From: an uncultured Eubacteriales bacterium
Lineage (GTDB): Bacteria > Bacillota > Clostridia > Oscillospirales > Oscillospiraceae
Assembly (NCBI GenBank): GCA_900547405.1
Contig: URGL01000001.1
Span: forward strand, 1-64,000
Direction: 5' to 3'
DNA: 64,000 nucleotides
Of this stretch, positions 1-9,327 are shown in pieces. Both the position numbers and the translations under genes were made by a program. The notes beneath the pieces are model-generated. The model was not told where the DNA came from, did not search any database, and saw nothing but the letters and a program-made list of their open reading frames with translations. Numbering within the stretch: the first letter of the stretch is position 1; each line of letters opens with the position of its first letter.

Positions 1-221
<221 letters not shown>

Positions 222-225
222 AAAA

Positions 226-274
226 TCAACCGTGAGGGTGGCAAGTGCCGCTCTCACGGTTGAAGCGCTTTTTT
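226..274 (+). terminator. Rho-independent terminator after ligA
   Basis: An 11-bp perfect stem (TCAACCGTGAG at 226-236 pairing with 253-263) is followed by GCGCTTTTTT. It lies just after the ligA stop and runs into the stop codon of the convergent acetyltransferase gene. Confidence 0.8.
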
Positions 275-818
275 ACAGCTCCAGTCTCATATAGACCAAT
301 GTCTGGTCTCCGGAGGCCTTGGATTGAAATCCCATAGGATTCCGGCCGAATTCTTGAAATCCGGCGTGCTCATACATCCGCAGGGCCCGGTTGTTGTCCG
401 CTACCACATCCAGCTCCAGCTGGCGATATCCGGCCGTCTTGGCACAGTCAATGGCGGTTTGCGTCAGCTTTGTTCCAATACCCAGGCCCCAAAAGGACTT
501 GTCCACGCTGATGCCGAATTCTGCCCGGTGGCGGATCTTATATTTCACTCCCACAGCGCAAACGCTGGCACAGCCGCACAGAACTCCGTCCACCTCGGAC
601 AATAACATAACCTCTCGGTCACTTTCCAGCAATCTTTGTAAAAAAGCCCCTTCCTGCTCTATCGTAAAGCTGTTTTCCTCCGGGTAGGCCAGAAGATAAT
701 CCGTCTGCTCGTGGGTCCGGGCAAAGAGGTCGCAGACGTTTTTTGCGTCTGCCTCCTCGGCGCTGCGGATGCGAAGACTACGGTCATCGGCCAATCGGAG
801 GGTTGCATCGTATCGCAT
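273..818 (-). CDS. GNAT family N-acetyltransferase
   Basis: The 181-residue protein has the GNAT fold that transfers an acetyl group from acetyl-CoA to an amine. The acetyl-CoA binding motif A is seen as WGLGIGTKL at about residues 110-118, followed by a strand and the C-terminal NNRALRMYEHAGF helix typical of motif B. The substrate cannot be told; the shape resembles RimI/PhnO-like small-molecule or protein acetyltransferases. An AAGGAAG ribosome site precedes the ATG. The gene follows a small cysteine-rich protein by 13 bp on the same strand, so the two are probably co-transcribed. Confidence 0.85.
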   Translation of the reverse strand: MRYDATLRLADDRSLRIRSAEEADAKNVCDLFARTHEQTDYLLAYPEENSFTIEQEGAFLQRLLESDREVMLLSEVDGVLCGCASVCAVGVKYKIRHRAEFGISVDKSFWGLGIGTKLTQTAIDCAKTAGYRQLELDVVADNNRALRMYEHAGFQEFGRNPMGFQSKASGDQTLVYMRLEL

Positions 819-831
819 AAAAGTACTTCCT

Positions 832-1041
832 TTACAGGGAATAATCCTCTTCGTCGTAGCGGGAAAAATCCATGGCCTTGGCCTTTACCGGTACCCGCTT
901 AAAGGGGTCGTACCGGAAGGCACGGCAGCTGTCCTCCGGAGCCTTGACGCCCTTTTTCACACACAGCACCTGTCCGTCGCACAGGGCAACGCCCCGCTCG
1001 CAATAGGCACAGGCCCGGTCTATTTTCTTTCGGAAAAGCAT
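832..1041 (-). CDS. Small conserved cysteine-containing protein, unknown function
   Basis: A 69-residue protein with a strong AGGAGG ribosome site. It contains CAYCERG near residues 11-17 and further Cys residues at CVKKG and SCRAF, so a small zinc-ribbon-like metal site (about four Cys) is plausible. The C-terminal half is basic then acidic (FKRVPVKAK to YDEEDYSL). No function is recognised. Similar short proteins are, from memory, common in Oscillospiraceae. It sits upstream of the acetyltransferase and downstream of the YlbJ-like gene. Confidence 0.65.
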   Translation of the reverse strand: MLFRKKIDRACAYCERGVALCDGQVLCVKKGVKAPEDSCRAFRYDPFKRVPVKAKAMDFSRYDEEDYSL

Positions 1042-1107
1042 AGCTTCCTCCTGAACTTGGTATTTGTGCTATTATACACCGTTTCCTATGAAAAATCTAT
1101 CTGTTTT

Positions 1108-1968
1108 TCAAAATTTCAGGAATCCGCCAAGGATGCAGACCAGGGCTTGGATCCCTTTTCCCCAAAAATAATATTTCAGGCTCAACCCCTCTGCCACTTC
1201 TTTTGTCTGGGACAGCACACAGATACCTCCCAAGGCCATGAGCCCCCCGGCCACACTTTTTCGAAGCATGGCCGGCACTTCTTTCAAGCTGCAGCAACCA
1301 TTGGTCAGCTCCAGCAGCCCGCCAAGGAGGACACCTGCCGTTCCCTCCACGGGAAGATACTTCGCCCCATAACAGAGGACCACTCGGAACAGGATCACTG
1401 TCACGCAAATTTTTCCCATGGTCAGTACCGCAAGAGTCAGCATATCTCCCTGAGTCTTTCCCTGCTTTGGAGCCGCAGCTCCTGGGCTTCCGGGAAGCAG
1501 CCAGGCTGTGACCAGCGCACCCAATATCTGAGATCCCCACAGCTGCCACCCGATCAAAGGGTCTTCAAAGGCACCTGCCACGATCCCAAAAAGGAAGGCA
1601 GGCCCCACATTGGAGCAGTAGCCCAATAGCCTCTGGGCTTGTTCCTTCTGCAGCCCTCCAGAGGCATAAGCCTGTCCTACGGCTCCGGCTCCCGCTGGAT
1701 AGCCTCCCAAAAAAGCGGGGATCAGCAAACATTCTGCCCCTTCCGGCATCCGAAAAACCTTTCCCAAAAATCGGAGGAACCGGCCGGATCGTCCCCAAAG
1801 CTGCCGGGTCAGCAGATTGGACAGCAGGAAAAAAGGCAGCAAAGCCGGGACCACCGCACCGGCACAAAGTCGCAGTCCCTCCCGCACGCCTGCCTGCGCT
1901 GTCTGTCCATCCAGCAGCACCAGCCCCATGGCGGCAAAGCACCAAAGCGCCAGCAGTCTTCCTTTCAT
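1108..1968 (-). CDS. YlbJ-like sporulation integral membrane protein (nucleoside-recognition fold)
   Basis: This 286-residue, very hydrophobic protein has a glycine-rich segment (IPAFLGGYPAGAGAVGQAYASG) and a second conserved segment (YCSNVGPAFLFGIVAGAF). Both are hallmarks of the YlbJ / nucleoside-recognition (Gate) membrane family. In Bacillus YlbJ is made in the mother cell under sigma-E and is needed for heat-resistant spores. The start was placed at the ATG at 1968, which has a GAGGTG ribosome site; a longer frame to 2016 lacks one. It is shorter than B. subtilis YlbJ (about 400 residues) and is divergent from the yqfC operon. Confidence 0.75.
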   Translation of the reverse strand: MKGRLLALWCFAAMGLVLLDGQTAQAGVREGLRLCAGAVVPALLPFFLLSNLLTRQLWGRSGRFLRFLGKVFRMPEGAECLLIPAFLGGYPAGAGAVGQAYASGGLQKEQAQRLLGYCSNVGPAFLFGIVAGAFEDPLIGWQLWGSQILGALVTAWLLPGSPGAAAPKQGKTQGDMLTLAVLTMGKICVTVILFRVVLCYGAKYLPVEGTAGVLLGGLLELTNGCCSLKEVPAMLRKSVAGGLMALGGICVLSQTKEVAEGLSLKYYFWGKGIQALVCILGGFLKF

Positions 1969-2045
1969 GGTCTTCACCTCGAAGGAATGTATGCAAGTTC
2001 CGCTCCCCGGATTCATAGGTATGAAACCATAGGAGGTGGAGGGCC

Positions 2046-2327
2046 ATGAAACAGGATCTTCTTTCCCGGCTTACCGAGGACCTGGAACTGCCCGGGGAAA
2101 TCCTGCCCGGACAGAGCCTTGTGGAATTGGTTGGGGACAGCCGGGTACTGGTCGAAAATCACCAAGGAGTCACGGAATACAGCCGCTGCCGGATTGGGGC
2201 CACCGTCAGTTTTGGCCGGGTCCTGGTCTGCGGGGAAAACCTGGAACTGGCCCGGATGACCCAGCGTCAATTGGTGATTACTGGCAGGGTAGAGGGTGTC
2301 ACCCTGATGCGGAGGAGAAGGCCATGA
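2046..2327 (+). CDS. yqfC: Sporulation protein YqfC
   Basis: A 93-residue YabP/YqfC-family protein. Its central strand-rich part (GDSRVLVENHQGVTEYS) and basic C-terminus match the family, which is expressed in the mother cell under sigma-E in Bacillus. An AGGAGGTGG ribosome site precedes the ATG. It overlaps yqfD by four bases (ATGA) and heads the conserved yqfC-yqfD-phoH-ybeY-era-recO order, which is strong support. The molecular role is unknown. Confidence 0.9.
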   Translation: MKQDLLSRLTEDLELPGEILPGQSLVELVGDSRVLVENHQGVTEYSRCRIGATVSFGRVLVCGENLELARMTQRQLVITGRVEGVTLMRRRRP

Positions 2328-3514
2328 CTTTTTGGAGATCCCTATCCGGGGAGGTCCTGGTGGAACTCATCACAGCGGACCCTGCCGGTAGCCTGGCAGC
2401 CATTGCCCAGATGGGGCTTTCCATCTCCAAAGTCCTGCCCCAGGAGGAGCTGACCCTGTCCTTCCGGGCCCGCCGCCGGGACCTGAAAATCCTGGAGCGC
2501 ATGGCAGCCAAACGAGGTGAGAAGCTGACCGTCCTGCGTCACCTGGGGCTCTATTACACTTTCCGAAGCCTGGTCCGTCGGAGACTGCTGCTGATGGGGG
2601 TGTCTTTGCTTCTGTTGTCCGCCTTGCTGATCCCCACCCGGATTCTCTTCTTCCGGGTCACCGGCAACAGCCGGATTCCTGCCGGAGAGATCTTGGCGGC
2701 GGCTGAGGACTGCGGTCTCCGGTTTGGCGTAAACCGCCGGGGCCTTCGCAGCGAGAAGATCAAAAATAGTCTCTTGTCCATCATTCCGGAGCTTAAATGG
2801 GTAGGGGTCAATACTTATGGCTGCGTTGCGGAAATACGAGTGGCGGAAAAGCCTCCTTCCGTTCCCATGGAGCAGCAAACCAATGGCCTGAGCCACTTGG
2901 CAGCCGCCCGGGACGGAGTCATCCAGGATGTCACCGTGACCCGAGGCACCGCCCTCTGCGCCCCGGGCCAGACGGTTACCCAGGGAGAAATCCTGATTTC
3001 CGGCCTCATGGATTGCGGCATTACCCAGAAGGCCACCGTCGCCCAAGGAGAGGTCACCGCCCTGACAAGCAGGTCCTTTTTCGCCGTGACCCCGGAAAAT
3101 CGCCTTGTGCGGGACGGTCTCTCGAAAAAAATCACCCGCTGGAGCCTGGTCCTCGGAAAAAAACGGATAAAATTATGGATTGGTAGTGGAATTTGGGGTA
3201 CCGAATGTGATAGAATATATCAGGAATACCAGCTGACCCTGCCCGGAGGCTTTCGCCTGCCTGTGGCATTGGCGGCAGACCGATTCTGTATATCGCCATT
3301 GCGTGAAGAGGCAGTTCCGGAAGCGGAAGCCGGAGCGCTGCTTCGCATTCTTTCGGAAAGTTCTTTAAAAGCGGACATGCTGGCAGGGATGATTCAGAAA
3401 AAGCAGGAAGCTCTTTCCCATACCGCTGGACGATACTGCCTGACAGGTGCGTACACTTGCCGGGAGGTCATCAGCCGCCGAATCTGGGAGCAGATAGGAG
3501 ATACCAATGAGTAA
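2324..3514 (+). CDS. yqfD: Sporulation protein YqfD
   Basis: The protein has 396 residues, with a soluble N-terminal part, one clear transmembrane helix at about residues 86-107 (LLLMGVSLLLLSALLIP), and a large external domain. The order agrees with the YqfD/SpoIV-like membrane family controlled by sigma-E. The start at 2324 was chosen because it gives an ATGA overlap with yqfC and a GGAGGAG site; a frame starting at 2036 only shadows yqfC. Its end overlaps the start of phoH by eight bases, which suggests translational coupling. Confidence 0.9.
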   Translation: MTFWRSLSGEVLVELITADPAGSLAAIAQMGLSISKVLPQEELTLSFRARRRDLKILERMAAKRGEKLTVLRHLGLYYTFRSLVRRRLLLMGVSLLLLSALLIPTRILFFRVTGNSRIPAGEILAAAEDCGLRFGVNRRGLRSEKIKNSLLSIIPELKWVGVNTYGCVAEIRVAEKPPSVPMEQQTNGLSHLAAARDGVIQDVTVTRGTALCAPGQTVTQGEILISGLMDCGITQKATVAQGEVTALTSRSFFAVTPENRLVRDGLSKKITRWSLVLGKKRIKLWIGSGIWGTECDRIYQEYQLTLPGGFRLPVALAADRFCISPLREEAVPEAEAGALLRILSESSLKADMLAGMIQKKQEALSHTAGRYCLTGAYTCREVISRRIWEQIGDTNE

Positions 3515-4529
3515 AGAAACAGAACGAATCGTAAATGCTGAACGTGTAGAGGATTTGATTGCCGTATTCGGCTCCTTTGATGAAAACGTACGCCGGATCG
3601 AAGAGGCCCTTGGCGTGCGCATTGTCAACCGGGGCACGGACCTGAAGGTCACTGGCGATGAGGAAATGGCAGACAAAGCTGTCCGAACTCTGGAGGGGCT
3701 ACTGTCTTTGGCCGCCCGGGGTGAAACCATCGATGAGCAACGGGTCCGCTACCTCATTACCCTTGTCAGCGAGGGAAATGAGGCCCAAATTGCCAAAATG
3801 GCCCAGGATGTGGTATGTATCACAGCCAAAGGAAAGCCCATCAAGGCCAAGACTGTGGGCCAGCAGACCTATATGAAGGCCATTGCCCAAAATACAGTCA
3901 CCATTGGCGTAGGCCCTGCCGGTACCGGCAAGACCTATCTGGCGGTGGCAGCCGCCGTATCCGCTTTTCGGGAACGGACGGTGAACCGGATCATCCTTAC
4001 CCGGCCTGCGGTGGAGGCAGGGGAACGGCTCGGCTTTTTGCCCGGGGACCTGCAAAATAAGGTTGATCCCTATCTGCGGCCCCTGTATGACGCGCTCTAC
4101 GACATGCTGGGGGCAGAGACCTTCCAGAAGTACCAGGAGCGAGGGTCTATTGAAGTCGCCCCCTTGGCCTATATGCGGGGCCGTACCCTGGATGACAGCT
4201 TCATCATTCTGGATGAAGCGCAGAACACGACCCGGGAACAGATGAAGATGTTTCTCACCCGCTTAGGCTTCGGCTCTAAAATCGTCATTACCGGTGACGT
4301 GACCCAGATCGACCTGCCAGAGGACAAGGTGTCCGGACTGAAGGATGCCGTCCGCATCCTGGATGGGGTAGAGGATATTGCCATCTGTCGCCTGACTTCT
4401 GCCGATGTCGTTCGTCACGCTCTGGTACAGAAGATCATCAACGCCTACGAAAAAGCGGAGAAAAAGCAGACTGTTTCCGGTCCTACCGGGAATTTTCACG
4501 GAAAATATCAAAGGAAGCGAGAAAAATGA
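3507..4529 (+). CDS. phoH: PhoH family ATPase
   Basis: A 340-residue PhoH-like P-loop NTPase. Walker A is GPAGTGKT at 136-143 and Walker B is FIILDEAQN at 232-240, followed by the ATP-sensing TGDVTQIDLP segment. The first ~100 residues form a KH/PhoH-N-like nucleic-acid binding part. PhoH proteins are RNA-linked ATPases or helicases of incompletely known role. The position immediately before ybeY is conserved across bacteria and suggests a shared function in rRNA maturation. It overlaps ybeY by four bases. Confidence 0.95.
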   Translation: MSKETERIVNAERVEDLIAVFGSFDENVRRIEEALGVRIVNRGTDLKVTGDEEMADKAVRTLEGLLSLAARGETIDEQRVRYLITLVSEGNEAQIAKMAQDVVCITAKGKPIKAKTVGQQTYMKAIAQNTVTIGVGPAGTGKTYLAVAAAVSAFRERTVNRIILTRPAVEAGERLGFLPGDLQNKVDPYLRPLYDALYDMLGAETFQKYQERGSIEVAPLAYMRGRTLDDSFIILDEAQNTTREQMKMFLTRLGFGSKIVITGDVTQIDLPEDKVSGLKDAVRILDGVEDIAICRLTSADVVRHALVQKIINAYEKAEKKQTVSGPTGNFHGKYQRKREK

Positions 4530-5026
4530 GAAATAAGATCAACCTGGTTTTCGAACAGGGCGGCCTCAGCAGGCTCCCCATTGCCGCCAATATCCGCACC
4601 TGTATCAACGCTGTCCTGAAGCAGGAGCATGTGCCTGTCAAATGTGAAATCAATGTATTGGTCACCGATGACAAGGGCATCCAGACCATCAACAGGACCT
4701 CCCGGAACATCGACAAACCCACGGATGTACTGAGCTTTCCTATGTTTGAACTGTCCCCTGGTGAGCTTCCTGACGACTGGAGTGCGTACCAGGATCCGGA
4801 TACCGGACTGGTACCCCTGGGAGATATGTGCATCTCTCTAGAAAGAGCCATCGCCCAGGCCCAGGAATTCGGTCATACCACCCGCCGGGAAGTTGGGTAT
4901 CTGACCATTCATTCCATGCTCCATCTACTGGGCTACGACCACATGGACGAAGGCCCCCAGAAGCGTCAGATGCGTTCAAGAGAAGAGGCCATCGCCGGGG
5001 AGATCCCGGGTATGAGCCGGAAATAA
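4526..5026 (+). CDS. ybeY: Endoribonuclease YbeY
   Basis: The 166-residue zinc-dependent single-strand RNase carries the signature HSMLHLLGYDH at 129-139, whose three His residues bind the catalytic metal. YbeY acts in 16S rRNA 3'-end maturation and ribosome quality control. It lies between phoH and era, the usual order. The diacylglycerol kinase and cytidine deaminase genes often found between ybeY and era in Firmicutes are absent here. Confidence 0.95.
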   Translation: MRNKINLVFEQGGLSRLPIAANIRTCINAVLKQEHVPVKCEINVLVTDDKGIQTINRTSRNIDKPTDVLSFPMFELSPGELPDDWSAYQDPDTGLVPLGDMCISLERAIAQAQEFGHTTRREVGYLTIHSMLHLLGYDHMDEGPQKRQMRSREEAIAGEIPGMSRK

Positions 5027-5036
5027 GGAGAAAGCT

Positions 5037-5924
5037 ATGAAAACAAAATCTGCCATGATCACCATCTGCGGACGACCCAACGTGGGCAAATCCACCCTGA
5101 CCAACTATCTGGTAGGAGAGAAGATTGCCATCGTTTCTAACAAGCCCCAGACCACCCGGAACCGCATCTGCGGCATCGTCACCAGAGGAGACACTCAGTT
5201 TGTCTTTGTGGATACCCCGGGCTACCACAAGGCCCGGACCAAGCTGGGAGACTATATGGTCAATACCGTTCGGGAGTCCATCGCCGATGTAGACCTGACA
5301 CTTTTGGTGGTGGAGCCCATCGCCTCTGTAGGCAGTCAGGAGGAGGCCCTGATTGAAAAAATCCGCTCCAGCCACAGCCCCGCTGTCCTTGTCATCAACA
5401 AAATCGACACGGTGGAAAAGGAGGCGCTTTTGGCCGTTATCGCAAAATATTCGGAAAGCTATCACTTTGACGAAATCGTACCTATCAGCGCCAAAACCGG
5501 AGACGGGGTGGAGGAACTTCTGAAGATCTGCAGCAGATATGCCCAAGAGGGTCCATTTCTCTTCCCGGAGGACATCACCACAGACCAGCCTGAGCGGCAG
5601 GTTATGGCGGAGATCATCCGGGAGAAGCTCTTGTGGTGTCTGGATAAGGAGATCCCCCACGGCACCGCTGTAGAGATCACCAAGTTTTCCGAGCGGGACA
5701 ACGGCATCATCGATCTGGATGCCACTATCTATTGCGAGAAGGCCAGCCACAAGGGCATTATTATCGGCAAGCAGGGCCAGATGCTGAAAAAAATCTCCAC
5801 TTTGGCCAGACAGGACTGCGAAAAGTTTATGGGCACCCAGGTCTATCTCACCACCTGGGTCAAAGTAAAGGAGAACTGGCGGGACAGTGATTTCCTGGTA
5901 AAAAATTTCGGCTACAAGGACTGA
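5037..5924 (+). CDS. era: GTPase Era
   Basis: The 295-residue GTPase has G1 GRPNVGKST (12-20), G3 DTPG (59-62) and G4 NKID (121-124). A C-terminal type-II KH domain follows, with its binding loop at IIIGKQGQMLKK (about 244-255). Era binds the 3' end of 16S rRNA and assists 30S assembly, in the same pathway as the upstream YbeY. A GGAGAAAG site precedes the ATG and the spacing to ybeY is 10 bp. Confidence 0.97.
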   Translation: MKTKSAMITICGRPNVGKSTLTNYLVGEKIAIVSNKPQTTRNRICGIVTRGDTQFVFVDTPGYHKARTKLGDYMVNTVRESIADVDLTLLVVEPIASVGSQEEALIEKIRSSHSPAVLVINKIDTVEKEALLAVIAKYSESYHFDEIVPISAKTGDGVEELLKICSRYAQEGPFLFPEDITTDQPERQVMAEIIREKLLWCLDKEIPHGTAVEITKFSERDNGIIDLDATIYCEKASHKGIIIGKQGQMLKKISTLARQDCEKFMGTQVYLTTWVKVKENWRDSDFLVKNFGYKD

Positions 5925-5971
5925 GGTATGATTTTTCCCTTTCCGCAAACACTTTTGAGGGAGGGATGACC

Positions 5972-6115
5972 ATGAATGCCAGCGAGTATTGGGCGCTGTT
6001 TTTAGAAACCGGCGCACCGGAGGCTTACACGGCCTATTGCAGCCAACTAAGAATGGAGAAAGCCTATGTTTCTGACCGTTCGGGCCATCGTCCTGCGGGT
6101 GTCGGACTACAATGA
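5972..6115 (+). CDS. YqzL-family small protein
   Basis: A 47-residue frame starts at an ATG behind GGGAGGGATG and begins MNASEYWALFLETGAPEAYT, matching the pattern W-x-x-F-x-x-T-G-x-x-x-x-Y of the short YqzL proteins that lie between era and recO in Bacillus and relatives. It runs 50 bases into recO in another frame, so recO translation is probably coupled to it. Conservation is clearest in the first ~33 residues; the tail is encoded inside recO. The function is unknown. Confidence 0.75.
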   Translation: MNASEYWALFLETGAPEAYTAYCSQLRMEKAYVSDRSGHRPAGVGLQ

Positions 6116-6809
6116 CCGGGATGCCCTTTTGACGGTGCTGACCGAGCACTACGGCAAGCTGACCATCAAGGCCAGAGGACTGCGGCGGAAAAACAGTCCT
6201 CTGGCCGCCCCCTGTCAGCTATTGACCTATGGGGAATTTACATTGTTCGAATACAACGGGAAGTACACTGTCAACGAGGCCCACGCCCTGGAAATCTTTA
6301 AGGGGCTGCGCCGGGAGCTAACTCAACTGAGCCTTGGCAGCTATTTCGCCCAGGTGGCGGAGCTCATATCCCAGGAGGACCTTCCCAATCCGGAGCTCCA
6401 GGCTCTGCTCTTAAACTGCCTTTACGCCCTGTCGGAGCTTCACAAACCAGAGCCCCTTGTCAAGTCTGTATTTGAGCTTCGTGCCGCCTGCCTGGCGGGC
6501 TACACACCGGAGCTTTTCGGTTGCCATGTCTGCGGCAGCCAAACCCCGGACCGGTTTGACCTAAACGAGGGCCGGCTGGAGTGCCGGACCTGCCGGGACC
6601 CCTCCTCCCAAGGGATCCGGGTCCCCGTAACTGCGGACGCATTGGAAGCCATGCGTTACATTTGCCTGTGCAGCCCCAAGCGTCTCTTTTCCTTTCGGTT
6701 GGGAGCGGATGGGCAAGAATGCCTTTCCGGATTGACGGAGGGATATCTGGCTACCCAACTGGAGCATGGTTTTCCAACTCTGGACTTTTATCATTCCCTT
6801 TATGTATAA
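6066..6809 (+). CDS. recO: DNA repair protein RecO
   Basis: A 247-residue RecO. The N-terminal OB-fold (FLTVRAIVLRVSDYNDRDALLTV) binds DNA and SSB, a helical middle follows, and a zinc site uses Cys 153, 156, 173 and 176 (CHVC and CRTC). RecO loads RecA onto SSB-covered gaps together with RecR. Its ATG lies inside the small YqzL-like frame behind GGAGAAAGCCT. The position after era is the usual one. Confidence 0.95.
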   Translation: MFLTVRAIVLRVSDYNDRDALLTVLTEHYGKLTIKARGLRRKNSPLAAPCQLLTYGEFTLFEYNGKYTVNEAHALEIFKGLRRELTQLSLGSYFAQVAELISQEDLPNPELQALLLNCLYALSELHKPEPLVKSVFELRAACLAGYTPELFGCHVCGSQTPDRFDLNEGRLECRTCRDPSSQGIRVPVTADALEAMRYICLCSPKRLFSFRLGADGQECLSGLTEGYLATQLEHGFPTLDFYHSLYV

Positions 6810-6820
6810 AGGAGAACCAA

Positions 6821-9199
6821 ATGACTGAATTATACGAAAAATCCTTAAATAAACTGGAATTGGGCCAGGTGCTGGCCATGCTCTCTCAGTGCGCCGGCAG
6901 TGAGGGCGGCAAAGCGGCCTGTCTGCAATTAAAGCCGGACTCAGACCTGGACACAGTCCGGGAGCTGCTGGGCCAGACCACTGCCGCTTCGAAACTCTGC
7001 GAGAAGAAGGGAAACCCTGCCTTCGCCGATGTTATGGACGTATCCGCCAGCCTGGAGCGGGCAGATCGGGGCGGCAGTCTGCAGCCCGTGGAGCTGCTGC
7101 GCATTGCTGGAGTTCTGCGCTGCACCCGGAACATCAAGAGCTACGTCTCTGAGGACGACCCGGCTACGGTCCTGGATCCGCTTTTTGACGCACTGACCCC
7201 AAACAAATACCTGGAGGACAAAATATTCGGCGCCATTCTTTCCGAAGAAGAAATTGCCGATAACGCCTCACCGGAGCTGTCCGACATCCGGCGGCACAAA
7301 CGTATCCAATCCGGAAAGATCCGGGACAGCTTGCAAAAGGTGATCTCCTCTCCGGCCTACAGTAAGTTCCTTCGTGAGCCCATCATCACCATCCGGCAGG
7401 GACGCTATGTGGTGCCCGTGAAATCCGAGTGCAAAAACGATGTGCCCGGGCTTGTCCACGATGTCTCCGCCACCGGATCTACATACTTTGTAGAGCCTAT
7501 GTCCGCTGTGAATGCCAACAATGCCCTGCGGGAGCTGGAGCTGAAAGAAAAAAAGGAGATCGAGCGGATCTTGGCGGAGCTCTCTGCCGAGGCCGCCGCC
7601 TATGCCGAGCCCATTCGTCTGGATGTGGATATGCTCATTCAGCTGGATGTGATTTTTGCCAAAGCGAAACTGGCTTATCGCATGAACGCCTGGGAGCCCC
7701 TGATGAACGACCAGGGCAGGGTGGAGCTCCGCAAGGCCCGGCATCCCCTGATTGATCCCAAGAAGGTAGTCCCTATCTCCTTGCGCTTGGGCTCTGACTT
7801 CGATACCATGATCATTACCGGCCCCAATACCGGCGGCAAGACCGTCACTCTAAAAACAATTGGTCTGCTGACATTGATGGCAGAGTGCGGTCTCCACGTT
7901 CCGGCAGGAGACGGAAGCACCCTTTCCACCTTCGATGCCATTCTGGCGGACATTGGTGACGAGCAGTCCATTGCCCAGAGCCTATCCACATTCTCCGGTC
8001 ATATGCGTACCATTGTAGATGTCGTGGCCCAGTGCGACGGCAGAACGCTGGTCCTCTACGACGAGCTGGGTGCCGGTACGGACCCGGCAGAGGGTGCTGC
8101 CCTGGCCATTGCCCTCATTGAATTCAGCCGAAAAATGGGCTCCCGGGTGGTGGCGACAACACACTATGCCGAGCTGAAGCTCTACGCCATGCGGACCAAA
8201 GGGGTCATCAACGCCTCCTGCGAGTTTGACGTGGAGACTCTACAGCCAACCTACCGGCTCCTCATCGGCATTCCTGGCAAATCCAACGCCTTTGCGATCT
8301 GCCGGAAGCTAGGACTCTCTGAGGACATCCTGAAGGAAGCCAGTGACCTTGTGGGCAAGAGTGACAAGGATTTTGAGGATGTTCTGACGCAGCTGGAGCA
8401 GCAGCGCCAGCAGATGGAGGCCGCCCGAATGGAAGCGGAACGCCTGAAGCAGGAGACGGCAAAAATCAGGCAGCAGAGTGAGGAATATAATCTCCAGCTC
8501 CAGAAGGAAAAGGACAAAGCTATGGAGTCTGCCCGCCGGGAGGCTCAGGCCATTATTGAAGAAGCCCGGGCGGCAGCCAATGCGGCCTCCGAGGAGCTGA
8601 AGGCTCTGCGCAAGCAGCTCCAGGACAGCGCAGATACCACGGGCATCAACCAGCGCCAGGCAGAGCTCCGCCGGACCTTGAACGAAACCGAAGACAAGAT
8701 TCGGGCCAAAGCCCCCAAGAGGGAGCGCCCCAAGGCCAGCCGGGGCATCCTGGTGGGGGACACGGTGGAGCTTCTCAAGCTCGGCACCAAGGCCAGCGTC
8801 TTGGCCATCAACAAGGACGGCACCTATGAACTTCAGGCGGGTATCCTAAAACTCACTGCCAAGGCAGATGAAATTTACCTGCTGGAAAATGAAAATCCTT
8901 ACGCTGCCAAAGGAGGCCGCCCTGCGCACTCCGGCCGGGAGATGAAGATGACCGCCATGCCCACAGAGATCGATCTGCGGGGCATGGACGCAGTGGAAGC
9001 CATCTGTGTGTTGGACCGGTACTTAGACGAGGCCATGCGAGCCAAGCTCAGCACGGTTCGTATCATCCACGGCAAGGGCACCGGTGTTCTTCGGGCAGCA
9101 GTGCAGCAAGACCTGAAAAAAAACAAATTCGTGAAAAAATTCCGCCTTGGCCAGTACGGTGAGGGAGAAGACGGGGTAACCATTGCGGAATTTGCTTGA
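6821..9199 (+). CDS. mutS2: Endonuclease MutS2
   Basis: The 792-residue protein is full length for MutS2. It has the MutS-like core and lever, Walker A GPNTGGKT near residue 334, Walker B with DELGAGTDP, and a long coiled coil (about 510-630). The C-terminal Smr nuclease domain carries HGKGTG near residue 750 and starts after EIDLRGMDAVEA. MutS2 acts in anti-recombination and, in Firmicutes, rescue of collided ribosomes. The start at 6821 has GGAGAACC upstream and follows recO by 11 bp. Upstream in-frame sequence only shadows recO. Confidence 0.96.
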   Translation: MTELYEKSLNKLELGQVLAMLSQCAGSEGGKAACLQLKPDSDLDTVRELLGQTTAASKLCEKKGNPAFADVMDVSASLERADRGGSLQPVELLRIAGVLRCTRNIKSYVSEDDPATVLDPLFDALTPNKYLEDKIFGAILSEEEIADNASPELSDIRRHKRIQSGKIRDSLQKVISSPAYSKFLREPIITIRQGRYVVPVKSECKNDVPGLVHDVSATGSTYFVEPMSAVNANNALRELELKEKKEIERILAELSAEAAAYAEPIRLDVDMLIQLDVIFAKAKLAYRMNAWEPLMNDQGRVELRKARHPLIDPKKVVPISLRLGSDFDTMIITGPNTGGKTVTLKTIGLLTLMAECGLHVPAGDGSTLSTFDAILADIGDEQSIAQSLSTFSGHMRTIVDVVAQCDGRTLVLYDELGAGTDPAEGAALAIALIEFSRKMGSRVVATTHYAELKLYAMRTKGVINASCEFDVETLQPTYRLLIGIPGKSNAFAICRKLGLSEDILKEASDLVGKSDKDFEDVLTQLEQQRQQMEAARMEAERLKQETAKIRQQSEEYNLQLQKEKDKAMESARREAQAIIEEARAAANAASEELKALRKQLQDSADTTGINQRQAELRRTLNETEDKIRAKAPKRERPKASRGILVGDTVELLKLGTKASVLAINKDGTYELQAGILKLTAKADEIYLLENENPYAAKGGRPAHSGREMKMTAMPTEIDLRGMDAVEAICVLDRYLDEAMRAKLSTVRIIHGKGTGVLRAAVQQDLKKNKFVKKFRLGQYGEGEDGVTIAEFA

Positions 9200-9248
9200 T
9201 TTTCTTGGCCTTTGGCGAAAACCAGCAGAAGCCGCCGAAAGGATTTGG

Positions 9249-9277
9249 TTGACTTTTTCAGGAAAAACGGCTATTAT
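9249..9277 (+). promoter_or_regulatory. Sigma-A type promoter of the HPr-like gene
   Basis: TTGACT (9249-9254), a 17-base spacer, then TATTAT (9272-9277), about 50 bases ahead of the HPr-like ATG. The gene therefore probably has its own promoter rather than relying on read-through from mutS2. Confidence 0.65.
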
Positions 9278-9327
9278 GTAAAAAGACCCGTCACATATGC
9301 GCTGTGTGATGAAAAGGAGTGTATGTT

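Noticed and set aside
769..1629. A 286-codon open frame on the plus strand
   Set aside because: It lies opposite the YlbJ-like gene, has no ribosome site or family features, and has composition typical of an antisense shadow.
4740..6149. A 469-codon open frame on the minus strand
   Set aside because: It is antisense to ybeY, era and the start of recO, all with unmistakable motifs; it reflects the GC-rich codon use of those genes.
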